A DNA stretch of 64,000 nt from Trichobilharzia szidati (taxonomy: Eukaryota > Platyhelminthes > Trematoda > Strigeidida > Schistosomatidae): the NCBI GenBank assembly GCA_944472155.2, contig OX235277.1:25182804-25246803 (forward strand), read 5' to 3'. The translations under genes were made by a program, and so were the position numbers. Position 1 is the stretch's first letter, and every line of letters starts with the position of its first letter. Below are positions 22,503-34,700 of this stretch, in pieces. The notes under the pieces are model-generated. The model saw nothing but the letters and a program-made list of their open reading frames with translations. It was not told the origin of the DNA and did no database searches.

Positions 22503-22788
22503 GGTTGCTGTGTCGCTCTATTTTACCAAACTAGCGTACACGTGTATCTTAGTACTTTTTCGCGTTTATTATTGTTTCCTAATGTTGTGATTGCTCAACA
22601 TCCACAACCTAAATGAAAAGGCACTTGAGAAGGAGTACGAACATGTGTTCTCGCAGTAGTCAAAATTCAAAAGTTGAGCGAGTAGAATGTATCAATTGTT
22701 ATCATACAATCTCTTAAGTGATAAACAAATAAAGTCCAATTACATAGTGAAAGTATAATACGATGATGAATTATAAAATGGGTCAGTA
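22503..22788 (-). mobile_element. Diverged solo LTR of the family at 28177-29931
   Basis: The reverse complement aligns along its whole length with the 287-bp LTR: GTATCTTAGTACTTTTTCGC, TTGTGATTGCTCAACATCCA and TCAAAATTCAAAAGTTGAGC have counterparts in order, and the far end reads GGGTCAGTACA. Similarity is roughly three quarters by eye. No internal sequence and no clear target duplication are seen, so it is an old solo LTR. Confidence 0.75.
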
Positions 22789-23544
22789 CAGGGTCATTTC
22801 TTATATCGAGTTACACATTTACAAGGAACATATTACTTTGAATTATATTGTCGTTAATATGCAGTCCACCCTTGCCATAGTGATAAACTTGTAAGCAGCA
22901 AATATTATCAAACATCGACATATAGAAAGGATGATATATAACGGATGAAACTGGTGCAGCAGTCAGACCGTAGAACTATCTATTACAGTCGTAGAGGAGT
23001 CTTCTCAAACTACTACCTCAGTGAGTAACGAAAGGTTATCTCTTTTTGATGTGGTTGTGTTCTCTGAGCCGGATAGTTAATTTCCGAGGCTTTCGTTGCC
23101 CTACTAGGCAATACCCTCAGCACATACTTCAATATGAAGTATCTCTAAATTACTAAGTGAAAGTAATTTCCTTGAGAAAAATATTATGTTTTCGCCAAAG
23201 GAAGTGAATACTCCCACATCCCCAAAAAAGTACTTAGATTACAAAGCGTCTGGACTTATCTATCTCTTAAACACAACACAGCTGACCCTCTGTTCACATT
23301 CAGATACAAAGTAAAATAGAAATCTACTGAAGACAATGTGCTTCTGACTTTCAGATGTCGTAATGCCCCATGAGGAAAAGACCATATCCATAGGGTTATG
23401 CAGCTAGACACATAATGTAGTACAACTACCGCAACAACTTTATTGCCAGACAAAAGTGCTGACGATTCGCAGTAACAGAACACACTACGTTATTATCCAC
23501 TGTGTCAACAGATGTGCAGGGGACTATACAGTTAGCCTGTAGTG
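22789..23544. other. Non-coding, weakly repeat-like
   Basis: No gene is seen. Around 23040-23160 it loosely resembles the stretch at 33120-33240 of the 3.5-kb unit (CTCTGAGC-GGAT and CATACTTCAAT segments). Confidence 0.35.
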
Positions 23545-23900
23545 GTAGATAACTCCCAAGAATTATTAGCCACGGGATTTATCACTGAATATTTGATGCT
23601 GAACCTCACTGTCTCAGTCAGCTTGATTAGCTGAAGGCTAGAGGTCAAGCATACATGCCATTTGACGCGCTCTCGTGTTGCATTCGTTAATTCGTGCATG
23701 ATCCCTAGTTAGTTAAACAGTCAACCCAGAATTACAATTCTCCCCGAAATATATTTCGTGATTTGAACAATCGCTTTGGTGTTTTTCTTTGTCTTTGGAC
23801 TACGCGGAACGAGTACTGTAGAAGTTGTGGGTATTAGATCTTGCATTAATACACACTGTACTGTCCGTGAAAGTCAACACCATTGACCTCTAAAAGCTCG
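23545..23900 (-). repeat. Dispersed repeat R, copy 1 (inverted relative to 24435-24785)
   Basis: Shares ordered blocks with the reverse complement of 24435-24785, and with 30785-31095 and 59270-59343 plus 62612-62880. Typical blocks are TTAGATCTTGCRTTA, CTACGYGGAA and TCGTGCATGATCCCTAG. No ORF and no terminal structure are recognised. Confidence 0.75.
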
Positions 23901-24434
23901 GGAAGTGTACGAAAAGTCAGAATAAGAATCCAAGTCAAGAAAAAATATGGAGACGGTATATTATAGATATACAGATGTGTTGTAGAAGGCAATGGTTACT
24001 CGGAAATGTAGTTACAGTCCACTTCTGTAAATAAGCAATATAATCCGCAGATGCAGTTCACTGCTGCGTTGTGTCCACTAGGAGAAGCTGCTCACCGGTT
24101 GTGGTAGAGTCTATGAGCAAGGACGATATGTTTCTGTAAGTTTCAAACAATACGACAGGAAGATAAGCGCAGCAAGTAGACAAAAGAAACCACTCAAAAG
24201 ATGATGGTAGGAACATCACGACGACATTTTCATCCGGACGCCAAATTAATCTGTTTTTTCTCAAAGAAGTCGATTAAACAATAGTTATGTGTCCATTTCA
24301 CACATTTAGCAAACGATGTACCAATCGATTGTTCAGAACTAAACAAATGTTTACCACATGTCTTATTATTTCCAAACAATTTCTCGAATCTTTCCAACCT
24401 GGTTGGGGTTACTATTGTTACGGTAACACATTCG

Positions 24435-24785
24435 ACTTTAGAGGCTGAAATTATTGATGTTCACGGATAGTACGAAGTATACTAACGCAAGATCTAATAT
24501 CCACAACTTCTATAGTATTTGTTCCGCGTAGACCAAAGGCAAAGCAAAATACCAGAATTGACCGTCCAAATAACGAGTTATATTTCGAGACCGAATCGGA
24601 GAGCGAGATGATTGCTTAATTAGCTAGGGGCGTGCATAAACGAACGAACGTGACACCAGGGCATACCAAATGGCGCGGACGCTTCACTGGAAGCCTTCAG
24701 ATAATCAAGCTGAGTTAAACAGTGGGGGTAAGCATGCAATGTTCAGTGATGAATGCTGTGGCCAATAGTTCTGAGAAATTACCTT
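24435..24785 (+). repeat. Dispersed repeat R, copy 2
   Basis: Forms an inverted pair with 23545-23900 across about 530 bp that carries no recognisable gene. Confidence 0.75.
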
Positions 24786-25194
24786 CGCCTACACGCCCTA
24801 TAACAGAAGGAAAGCTGACTCAGTAAAGTGTGTATACTTTGCAAAATTTATAATTCTATTCCACAGATAATTCTGATGAGTAGTGCTTTGATATTGTCTG
24901 CACGTTCCATCTGTACGCGTGGTACCGTTTCCACATCATTTTGGAAAAGTTCAAGAAAATTACCACACACTTGGGTGATATAAAGTAAGCAGTAGAAGTA
25001 TTTTATGCTGATTTCTGTGTTGTTAATCCAAAACAAAGTCACGCAGACAATTAAAGAAGGAATAACTGAATAAAAGTAATCTGTACGCAGACCTCTGGCT
25101 TCGAGTCACCAGTGGCCATAGCTGCAGCAATACAAGTGAACCAGAGACCTGATTATTATTGAAAGTAGTGTCTTGTCTTACACTAAACTTTAAA

Positions 25195-25640
25195 GGTATA
25201 GGTTGTGAATATTAGTGATTAGTGTCCACCCGAGTTTAAGTAGGTATCGTTCTCACAGCCAACTGCAGCTATTCTCGCCGATAATCACCATTTCCACTCA
25301 GCGTGGTATAAACATAAATCGATCAAACAAGGATGTCTGTCGTAAACAAATGTGCAAACGAGAATAAACAACTTCCATTGACGCCTAAGAATTCAGAATC
25401 TATATTTGTCGTAGACAGAAACACTGACACTGACTCCACATAAGATTATCTCACCGAAAATTCAAAACAACTTCTATTTATATTCTTAGTACTGACGCCG
25501 TTTGTAGAGTGACAGATAACACTCCTTATTGAAATTCAAACCATCGCTTGATTTTAAAAAATCATGTGGATAAATAACAAACATATTATCGTATGCGATT
25601 TAATTCTCGCATGATAATACATACTGTTGAATGATATCAA
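25195..25640 (+). repeat. Core repeat, copy 1
   Basis: An AT-rich non-coding repeat containing AACGAGAATAAACAACTT, CTCACCGAAAATTCAAA and CACTCCTTATTGAAATTC. It also occurs near 31100, 34620, 38127 and 45430 (plus) and near 54625 and 58800 (minus). Class unknown; it could be a non-autonomous element or part of a larger satellite-like unit. Confidence 0.75.
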
Positions 25641-25739
25641 TAGATCGAAACCACTCACCTTAGATGGAGGTGATATGAACGACGGTTGACAGTTTCACTC
25701 CTTAGGTGTCTAGATTGTACACATAGTGCTGCCTAGTTT

Positions 25740-27690
25740 TCTGAGCCATCCTAACATTTTATGCAGTATTCCTTAACTGGCTACAAAATTGCTAACCAGC
25801 TCTCGTCTTTTCCTAACACAATCTCCACCATGCCAACCTGAGACACACAACCAGTTCATAATTCCCCATTCGAATTCTCCTTCGCACGTATATGTCACTC
25901 AGCGTTGTCTTCAGAAATTGTCCAACCATCTCCACTTCCCTCTCTATACTTCCTAAGCAATCATTTGTTGGCTAGCTTACTATCTGCCAGAGTTCCTCAC
26001 TGCTAGTCATTTCCGGTCGATAATCTGATCTTCAGCATGCAACGAAAGCAAAAGTTGATAAAGGACTACATCAGGCCACTGAAGTGATTTCGGTAATGCC
26101 TACCAAGTCTAAGAACGATAGAAAACAGCTGACTTGAAATCGGTGGCAAAAATCCTAATGCTGTTGTTTATGCTGCGTGGAACAAGCTCGCCCATTGATT
26201 TCTGAGTAGTGAAGGTGTATATTGCCTTTTTGATCCTCGAATCGATGACCTCAATCGTACCACCTGTGATTGAGACGATGCCACTCAACCAGGAATGTGA
26301 AAGAGTAGAATTCCTACATTAAGTGGAAACGACTGATGCCTGTGGTTGTTAATTTGGAATCTTCATCACCTCTGTCTTCTCTACGTTCACTTTAAGTCAT
26401 ATTTTCGCTGTTTGCCATCCCCATCAACATGTTGATTCTCACAAACTGACCTTCGAGTTTGTATGACAATAGACATTAGTAATCTTTCATGAAGTCCAGA
26501 TCTGTTAGAGTTTCATGATGACCCTATGCGTCCCTGATTTCTCTCATCCGACGATCTGTCACATGATGCATTCCACCGCAGTGAGGAATATCGTAGACGA
26601 TATTAGACAGCCTTGTATTACTACTGTCTTCACTTCATAGACTTCCTTTAGTTTTCACTGTGAATCACTTGACATGTGGAATCACCATATAGATGTTGAA
26701 ATAGACTGATAAAGGTTTGAGGTAATCCGTAGTGTTTGAGTGGTTTCCAAATCACTTTGTGGTCAACTATTTCGACGGCCTTTTAAAAGTCTATGTAGTT
26801 GTAGTAGAGATTTGCTTGCCGCTCCACGCTCTGTTCGATAATGATACATAGTAGTGCGATCTGATTCACTTTTCCAGAATCTAGGATGTCCCGGTAGGAC
26901 TTTTGCATCCAGAGCACCTTCCAGTCTCTGCAGGACAACGCCACTTATTATTTTGGTTGAAGTGGTCAGGTGCATGTATGTGCTCGAGGTACTGGGAAGG
27001 CTTCAGTCGCGCCTTTTTCGAAGGCTAACGAGTTAGCTCTTCTTCCAATCGGCAGATACCTCCTCTCACTTAAACATTTTCCTCAATTATCACATCAGGA
27101 AGTCTGCTGTTGTCTCTGGACCTGTCTTCAGTGCTTCTGGACAAATTACGTCAAGTTCTACCTCCTTACAGTCATTCAGTATCTATATGGCATTCAAAAC
27201 CTCTGATTTTGTCGGAGGATTGGTTTTCACGGGCAGTTCTATGAGAGGTCGTGGCATTTCTGGATGTGCCGCAGGTGGCAACCAGTTCAAGATTCCCTTG
27301 AATTGGTCAGCCCATTCCTTCCTCTGCTTTTCTACTCTGGTAATTAGGTTGCCTTCAGAGCCTTCCATTGTTTTCACACGTGTTGATCTCTTCCCGGATA
27401 GACAAGTGGTCATTTGATGTAGTGATCTAAGTTCCCTATTAATTGCGGCCTGTTTTGCTTCAGTTCCCATTGGGCCGTAGGATTGTATTTGGCTTCTCCT
27501 AGGACACATCTTCACTGGTCGTCCATCTTTGCACTGCTTCATCGTCTGTTTCAATAATTCTCCTCTCTTCTAAGAGCTTCCAGGTGTCCGTAGTGAGTCA
27601 TTCTTTGTGTTGTCTCTTCTTCCGTCCTAAAGTGACTTCACAGGTCTCCTTCAACACCACTTTCAGAGATTTCCAGTTATATTTCACATC
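25740..27690 (-). mobile_element. RTE-clade relic, minus strand
   Basis: Best preserved at 27183-27554: minus-strand LSGKRSTRVK, KEWADQFKGILN and PVKTNPPTKSEVLNAI, matching the linker before RT in the copy at 59357-62598. Leftward, motif A remnants appear near 26770 and the C-terminal region near 25800-26040. It has many stops and frameshifts. The 3' part is the same subfamily as 46040-46850 and 53760-54600. Confidence 0.82.
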
Positions 27691-28172
27691 AGTTTAATAA
27701 ATCTCTAGTTTATTAGGTACAGGAAAGAGGGAAGGTCAAGTGTGGAGATACTGATGCCACCTCGGAAATTCAATCCACTCGCTGAAGACACTGCAGTGCA
27801 CAGAAAAACACTAAAAAATAAACCTTATCCCACAAAGATAGATAGTCTCAGTTCTCCTTTGGTAATCTAATGAAGTTCCTCAGTTAAGCGCAGCAGATAA
27901 TCCTATATCTAAACAAAACTAGGAATCCAGATAAAGTGCACTCCACTAACTCAATGAAAGCATAGCATTTATGACGAATGATGTGATTGGATGCTTCAAG
28001 GTCATTTTGGTGGGTCTCTTCCAGGGTAGCAGTGGTGGCTGGTACGATTTAACATAGCAGAAAATATCCTGGGCGTTTTGCTGAATTTGTAGGCCTTAAG
28101 GTGGGTGAATATGTAACGAAGTTCTCACCACCCTTCCGGATAACATGTTCAGTACTAACTGCAGTGAGAAGG

Positions 28173-28176
28173 AGGT
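28173..28176. repeat. Left target-site duplication (AGGT) of the gene-capture LTR element
   Basis: AGGT precedes the left LTR and recurs at 29932-29935 directly after the right LTR. Confidence 0.85.
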
Positions 28177-28463
28177 TGTAGTGACCCGTTTTATTACTCA
28201 TCATCGCAATATACTTTCATTGTGTAATTGTACTTCGATTTGTTTATTACTCTAAATCTTGCATCTTAACAATTGATACTTTTTGTACTCGCTCGATTTT
28301 TGAATTTTGATTGCTGCAATAATACACTGTCGTATTCCTTCGCAAGTGCCTTTTTAATTACGTTGTGGATGTCGAGTAATCACAACGTTAGGACACAAAT
28401 ATAAACGCGAAGAAGTACTAAGATATACGTGCATTCTAGTTCAGTCAAAATATCGCAGCAACA
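28177..28463 (+). repeat. 5' LTR of the gene-capture element
   Basis: 287 bp, TG...CA ends, defined by identity to 29645-29931. A diverged solo copy is at 22503-22788. Confidence 0.92.
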
Positions 28464-28466
28464 AAT

Positions 28467-28480
28467 TGGCGAGCCCGACT
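28467..28480 (+). promoter_or_regulatory. Primer binding site of the gene-capture element
   Basis: TGGCGAGCCCGACT begins three bases after the 5' LTR. TGG fits a tRNA CCA end; the sequence is close to the gypsy array PBS (TGGTGAGCCCGAGT). Confidence 0.75.
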
Positions 28481-28605
28481 TTGCTGATTGATGGACTACA
28501 TTATTTCGAAGTATACACAGTGGAATAAATCATCTTTGCCATCGCATTATTTTTTATAACTTCATAACATTTGGATATATAATTACTGATATTTCTGCTA
28601 AATGT

Positions 28606-29371
28606 ATCTCCGGACCTGGCGGCACAGCGACTGCTATCCCTGTTCACCCTGATACTCAAGCAGCTGGCTGTTATGCAACACCTCAATTCCAGTTCTCTGT
28701 CCTCAAGCTTCAGCATTGTCTACAGGTGTGCAAACACTCTTACAATGGTCTGCAACTCCATTTACTCAAGCCGGTCCTACAGCTGTTCAATTACAACAGT
28801 TTACCCAATCACCTCAACAACAACAGATTCAAGCACAAGCTCATCAGTTACAACCAGCTCAACAGCAAACTTATATCCAACAACATCAGCAACAACCAAC
28901 AATGATGGCAACTGACGTCTCTGTCAGTGGTCAACCTTGTACGGTAGCTGCATGCTCCTATGCTACTCCCCAGTTTATCACTCTGGCACCAGGAGCTCCA
29001 TTAAAAGTCATGACTGTTGTTCCTAACGGTCATTTGATTCAAACCACTGGTTTACCACAGCTTGTGCCAACTGCTCTTGTTGGAATGGCTATCAATCAAC
29101 CAACTTCTACTCTCCAACCGCAGCAAACATCAATTCAAGTTACTCCTCAACGCCGAGTAACAACAGCCAGCAACAACAACAACATGCTGACGGACGTTCA
29201 CTTTCAACCGTATCAGCAGCAGCAGCTAATGCTGCATTCTTCTCTGACACAGCCATCTCTTCTTGTACAACTCCACTTGTACAACAAGCTTTCATGGAAA
29301 TAGAGGTAACTGAATGTTTACCCAAGTCATTTCCATACTTCCTTATTACTATACTATTAACTGTATGTTAA
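28606..29371 (+). pseudogene. Captured Gln-rich protein fragment (transcription-factor-like activation domain), frameshifted
   Basis: Coding-like composition continues through three frames. Frame 1 (from about 28606) reads ISGPGGTATAIPVHPDTQAA and on to ATPQFQF. Near 28700 it passes to a second frame (28716-29303 open), with ALSTGVQTLLQWSATPFTQ, QQQQIQAQAHQLQPAQQQ and SYATPQFITLAPGAPLKV. Near 29140 a third frame takes over (SNNSQQQQQHADGRSLSTVS, then SAAAANAAFFSDTAISSC, stop at 29369). Two single-base-type indels therefore break it. Gln, Thr, Ser, Ala and Pro dominate, as in activation domains of metazoan transcription factors; no DNA-binding domain is visible. No intron-like gap is seen, consistent with capture of spliced RNA. 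The source gene is not recognised. Confidence 0.65.
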
Positions 29372-29630
29372 GATATAAATCTAATATGTAACTCTTTACA
29401 ATAACAACCTCATTATTATTCTAATAATAATTTTTCTGGTTTTATTGTTACATTTTGCACAACTTTCTAAACATTTTAGTTCGTTTCAAAGTTGTTAACA
29501 TTTTCGAATATATACAGTTATAATCGAACCTCAGAAAACTTAAAAGCCTCAATTCGGTTTTCATATTTTTTTTGTTCTTGTAATTTACAATATCATTCCG
29601 AATACATGTAAACTTCATTTACCTGCATTC

Positions 29631-29644
29631 TACGGAGGGGCTAT
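29631..29644 (+). promoter_or_regulatory. Polypurine tract of the gene-capture element
   Basis: ACGGAGGGGCTAT lies directly before the right LTR. It is comparable to the AAGGGGGGAT tract of the gypsy array. Confidence 0.7.
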
Positions 29645-29931
29645 TGTAGTGACCCGTTTTATTACTCATCATCGCAATATACTTTCATTGTGTAATTGTA
29701 CTTCGATTTGTTTATTACTCTAAATCTTGCATCTTAACAATTGATACTTTTTGTACTCGCTCGATTTTTGAATTTTGATTGCTGCAATAATACACTGTCG
29801 TATTCCTTCGCAAGTGCCTTTTTAATTACGTTGTGGATGTCGAGTAATCACAACGTTAGGACACAAATATAAACGCGAAGAAGTACTAAGATATACGTGC
29901 ATTCTAGTTCAGTCAAAATAGAGCAGCAACA
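29645..29931 (+). repeat. 3' LTR of the gene-capture element
   Basis: Identical to the 5' LTR except ATAGAGC here against ATATCGC there, close to the end. Followed by AGGT at 29932-29935. Confidence 0.92.
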
Positions 29932-30469
29932 AGGTGAACCTGAAGATGTTGTCCACTAGGAGGAATGAGAACTTTACAATTATATTACCCAAATCGCTGA
30001 ACGAGATTATATCGAAAATATTCGTCCAGGCAGCAAATCATTCTCACTTCCATCAGTATCTTCAGCTTTGAAATATTGACAATGTGAATTAGGGTCCGCG
30101 AATGTAGAATGACTGTGTTTAACAGTTAAAGGACACTTAGAAGAGATTCGATAAAACCTATTTGACATATTTTCTACAGAACATTGAATTCTAAAGACAA
30201 ACTTACAAGTAAAGTTTCTTCATCTGAAATATTTATTGAGTGAAGTTGTTTTATTAGGAATGCAGAATATAACAGCAAAAAGACTTGAATCACCAAAAAC
30301 TACACTATACCGTTCTTTCACTCCCTGCAGGCTTTAAAATTGTAGTTATTCACACATTTCACAGACATATTTTCGACAGTTTATCCAACGGAAACACACA
30401 ATAACTAGAAGACTGGAGAAAAGGTTGTTAAGATTGATGAATGGCAATTAAAATATGTCGCATTAGTAG

Positions 30470-30560
30470 TCGTCCAATGGTAGAATGCTTGCCAAATATG
30501 CATACGGTCTGAGGTTCAACTTCCAGTTGACGTATTCTATGAAATACACAGAGCTAACTA
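30470..30560 (+). mobile_element. tRNA-derived SINE-like head, left arm
   Basis: CCAATGGTAGAATGC (A box-like) and GAGGTTCAACTTCC (B box-like) resemble a tRNA-Gly-type head. The right arm has the counterpart on the minus strand at 63110-63200. The acceptor stem is not closed, so it is not a tRNA gene. Confidence 0.5.
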
Positions 30561-30784
30561 GCTGTCAGTTATTCAGGAAAATAGTGGAATGAGGCGGTGA
30601 GGTTATGACTTCACTGAGAGGATGCAAGAAGGAAGGGGGACGGCTGAATAATAAACTTCCCTAAACAGAGCTCTAGATCCTCTTTAATCTACTGAAAAGC
30701 CTGCGGAAATACAAATGAACCAGAAATGTAACACATTGTATTTTGCCATTGTGGTCAAATTTAAAGGAGGCTGTTGACGTTCAC

Positions 30785-31095
30785 GGATAGTACGACGTAC
30801 ACTAACGCAAGATCTATTACCCAGAACTTCTATAGTATTCATTCCCCGTAGATGAAAGACAAACAAAAACACCAAATCGACTGTCCAAATCACGAAGTAT
30901 ATTTCGGGACCGAATTGTCCTACCTACCTAGCTAGGGATCGTGCATGAACGAACGAATGTAACACGATGGTGTGATAAATGGTTTGGGTGCTTGACGGCT
31001 AGCCTCCAGCTAATGATGTTGACTTAAAGAGTGAGGGTCAGCATCCAATGTTCAGTGATGAATTCTGTGACTAATAACTCTGGGGAATTACCAAC
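30785..31095 (+). repeat. Dispersed repeat R, copy 3; contains the empty RTE target site
   Basis: Same repeat as 24435-24785. Near 31020-31045 the minus strand reads CCCTCACTCTTTAAGTC. This is the unoccupied counterpart of the RTE insertion site in the right arm. Confidence 0.75.
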
Positions 31096-31099
31096 CACC

Positions 31100-31560
31100 A
31101 CGAAGTATACTGCGGATCTAAGACGGCCAATGTCCACAAGATCTTAACCGGGTATCATTCTTACAGCCCCAATGAAGCTTAATTGTCACTCATAAACATT
31201 ATTTCCACTCAGAGTGGTGTAAACACAAATCTATCAAACAAAGACATTAACCGTAAACAAATATGTAAAAGAGAATAAACAACTTCCACTGACGCCTGAG
31301 AATTCACAATCTGTATTTGTTGTTAACAATTTCACTGACACTGACTCCACAGAAGCTTATCTCACCGAAAATTCAAAAACAACTTCTGTCTATAATCTTA
31401 GAAGTGACGCCGTTTGAAAACTGATAGATGACACTCCTTATTGAAATTCAAAACATATTGCCTGATTTTAAACTTATCTGCATTGTATTTTATCAGACTT
31501 AATATCAGGCTGATGGCAATGTAGTGCTGATTGATATCAGTGCATCGAAACCACTGACTT
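31100..31560 (+). repeat. Core repeat, copy 2
   Basis: Closely similar to the core repeat at the end of unit A (34620-35070). This probably provided the homology for the tandem duplication. Confidence 0.75.
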
Positions 31561-31789
31561 TGTAAAGCTCTAGTTCTTGCTAGGCAAATGAAGATGACAG
31601 CCTGCTTGTCTCCCACCAATATGCAAACTAATTCGAACCAATAAACCATTCACTGCTCACCGACATTGACATAAGGTGAATAGGATAAACAAGGCTAGTG
31701 GGAAAATGATGACAATATAACGTGACATGGTGTAAAGTTTGAAAGGATAGATTCAAACATTACACAAGCAAGTATGGAACTCAGATAAT

Positions 31790-34700
31790 CAGTGTGTTAC
31801 AGGTGAAATAATACCGGAAACTGTTCGAAACTAGTTAGTTAGGCAAATAATCAATCCATGTGGAGAATAGAAAGGAGAGTGCATCTCTGATCCTCTCAAC
31901 ATGTACCAAAAAGCCCACATCTCAAGGGAACAAATGTCTACAATACTGACATTCCCAGATATCTTGTCGATACACACACCATGAGGTCGACGTTATGAAA
32001 TCCTTCGAATTATTTGTAGACAATACAGTGCACTTCTCCTCATGTTTGCTAAAGCAATCACTGTAAAACACTTGAAACCCAATTTCTGTGTTCAGAAAGG
32101 AACAGCTATCAGTCCTTCCTTGTTTGCTCTGACAACTGGATGCCTTCATTCTCTTCTTGATTCAGTTGAATAATTATTGACTGTAAACTCTTCTCTTCCT
32201 TTGATAAACCGTTATTCTACTTGTTTCTTGTTTCTGTGATTTGAGTTGGATCAACAAAAGTGCTAATCAATTTGTTAGTTACTCATCGTCTTACTCACCC
32301 CTTGTCTTTATTAGTTAACTCCTTCGCCATTTTTAACAAACTTCTAATTTGTTCAAACTAAGTCTTTTTTAGCATGAGTCATATAAATACAATTTCTTGG
32401 GAGTGCTTATTATAGTTGTAATCTCCTGTCAACTATCATTTTGTATGTAACATTTGAAAATAATTGAAAGGCATTCTGTACATCAACTCAAGAATTTGTT
32501 TTACCTGTACGGCGCTGGTAATAAGCCAAAGAGTTAGGTGATGGTATCGTCTTATTCTGCACCAGCCAATGTTCATGGTTTATTCAAATTCATAAAGGGG
32601 AATAAGTGCGTGAAATCAATGAATTATTTAATACAATTTTGATCTGGAACTGACACGAGTTAGATAACCACTGAAGGCCGACAAGGAGTACTGGAAAGCT
32701 GCTTTGTCCTAGTGTGGGTCTCCGTGGCAGCATACACCTACCATAGTGCAAACATCAGACCTCCCAGTTAGAAGATAATCTCGTAGACCATTCAGCTACT
32801 TGAATCCGACTCAATTGACAGTCCATGAATTCCAAATTCTACCAATTTCTTGTTTTACAGCGATAACAAGCCAATATCACCTGTGAGTATTTCTCATCAC
32901 GTATGACATTGTAGAGCCATTTATTGGTAGCGACTTCTTACCAGAACCCCAGGCGGCGTCGTCCTTCAGAATGTAAGCTCGTGATCGAACTTAAACTGAA
33001 TCAATTCGCTACAAATTGACTCTTCTAAATTACTTATTAATTAAATGGCTAGATTAGTTATTAAGTGGGTTATTGAAATATAATGGCGAATATTTGTAGC
33101 TCAAATCGTTGATTTACGTCAAGTGGCGTCCTCTGAGCTGGATGGTTTATTTGAAAAGCTTCCGTTGTCTTAGTGTATAACAACTTCACCGCATGCTTCA
33201 ATTTGAATTCAGCTTTCAGAATTTCCCTGGAGATTATTAGTCATCCCATCTGGTAATCTTGAACGTCAGCGGTTGTTCCTGTGTATTTTCTCACTCACCA
33301 TTCCACTTGTATTGGTTGGTAGTTATTTTCCCCTCAACAACGAAATGAAGACGAAACCAACATAATTTAGAAGATCAATTGCAACAACTGTGATAAAATT
33401 GACGCCCTCTTCTAATTCTTCACATTCATGAACATGACTTGGCTGTCAAAAGATACGATATCCACTCCCTGATATCACTGTATAAAGACAACCGTGGACA
33501 CCTATTCGATTGGGATAGAGGAAATACCAAAGACACCAGAGAACTTTAGGAATCCGCATATTCACGTGAATCAGCTGTCAACAGACACATGCACAAACAC
33601 ATAGATATGATTCACTAATCCATAAGTAGGAAATCACATAAAAGAAGGTTACATTTCAGGTAAAAAGAGCAATGAAAGCCAATGCAACAAGAACAATCAC
33701 TGACATCCAAGGTGACCAGATGAGATGACTAATAAACTCGTGCAGATATTTGAAGGCTCACTCCAAATTGAATTATGCGCTGAAGATGTTGCACAGGAAG
33801 ACAACGGAAGCTTCTCAACTAAACCATGCAAATCAGGGGATATAATAAGTACAGTAAGTAGTCAGTTATTTCCTTAGATAGGGAGTCGATGAGTAAAGTC
33901 GTTAGTTAGTTATTGTTTTAAATATACATTCAGTTAGTTAATAAGTTTTTTGTTCACCTATTAACTAAGGAGAGTAATAAGGGAGGAGATAAACTTGTAA
34001 TTGATCAAGTAATGCAGTTACTTATTTAGTTATTTAGTAATTAGGTTTTGAGTTGAGCAAGCTAACAATTAAGTTATTAAGTAATTTATTTATTTTATAA
34101 TATAGTTAGTTACTTATTAATTACTTGGCTTATTAGTGATTTATTTAGTTAGTTAACTTCAACTGAACGAGTCGTTCCATATGAGACTTTGACAGGAACA
34201 CTTTCTTTGAATTCTAACGATATAAATCTGGTTAGCATTTCTGAAGTAGGTAAAGTTGATTTCTATTGCTGGATTCTTTTGGTGAAACTCGAATGTCCAA
34301 GGCAGTGAGCCACACCGCCACTGCAGATTCATCAGTAGGCATTACCACCTTATTACATAAACACATGGTTTTGTGTGAAGTGATGTAATTAATCATGACA
34401 GATGCGCACAGAGGGATTAAGACCATGAAAGAAGGCATGACTGTATAAGCTTCTTCTGATGCCACACTTCTGCCTTCTCTAATTCCATAGCTGATGTTTG
34501 AAGTTTATATATGAATCAGAGATGTAATGATCATCTCAGGTGGTCCTTCACCGCACTGTTAACATGAAAAGAGTAGGTTGTGAATCAAAGATGATCAGTG
34601 TTGACCAGATCTTCACTAGGTGTTCTTATTACAACTCACAGAACACCTAAATATTGTTAGTGAATTCATACTGATAATTATAATACCTCATTGTGCTGAT

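Larger units (their letters stand above)
28177..29931 (+). mobile_element. Non-autonomous LTR retrotransposon carrying a captured glutamine-rich coding sequence
   Basis: Two 287-bp direct repeats (28177-28463 and 29645-29931) start TGTAGTGACC, end GCAGCAACA and differ only at two adjacent-region bases near the 3' end. They are bounded by AGGT duplications. A PBS follows the left LTR and a purine tract precedes the right LTR, so the element is in plus orientation. The 1,181-bp interior has no gag, protease, RT or integrase. Instead it has a Gln-rich frame in the sense orientation. LTR start, PBS and PPT resemble the CsRn1-type elements of the array at 4254-20426. High LTR identity implies recent insertion. 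This segment is absent from the matching part of the right inverted arm. Confidence 0.9.

Noticed and set aside
22203..22616. A 137-codon hydrophobic ORF
   Set aside because: It runs into the solo LTR and has no recognisable domain or coding signature.
31922..32149. 75- and 77-codon ORFs conserved between the 3.5-kb units
   Set aside because: They are conserved only because the units are near-identical. The diverged unit C and the right arm do not keep them intact.
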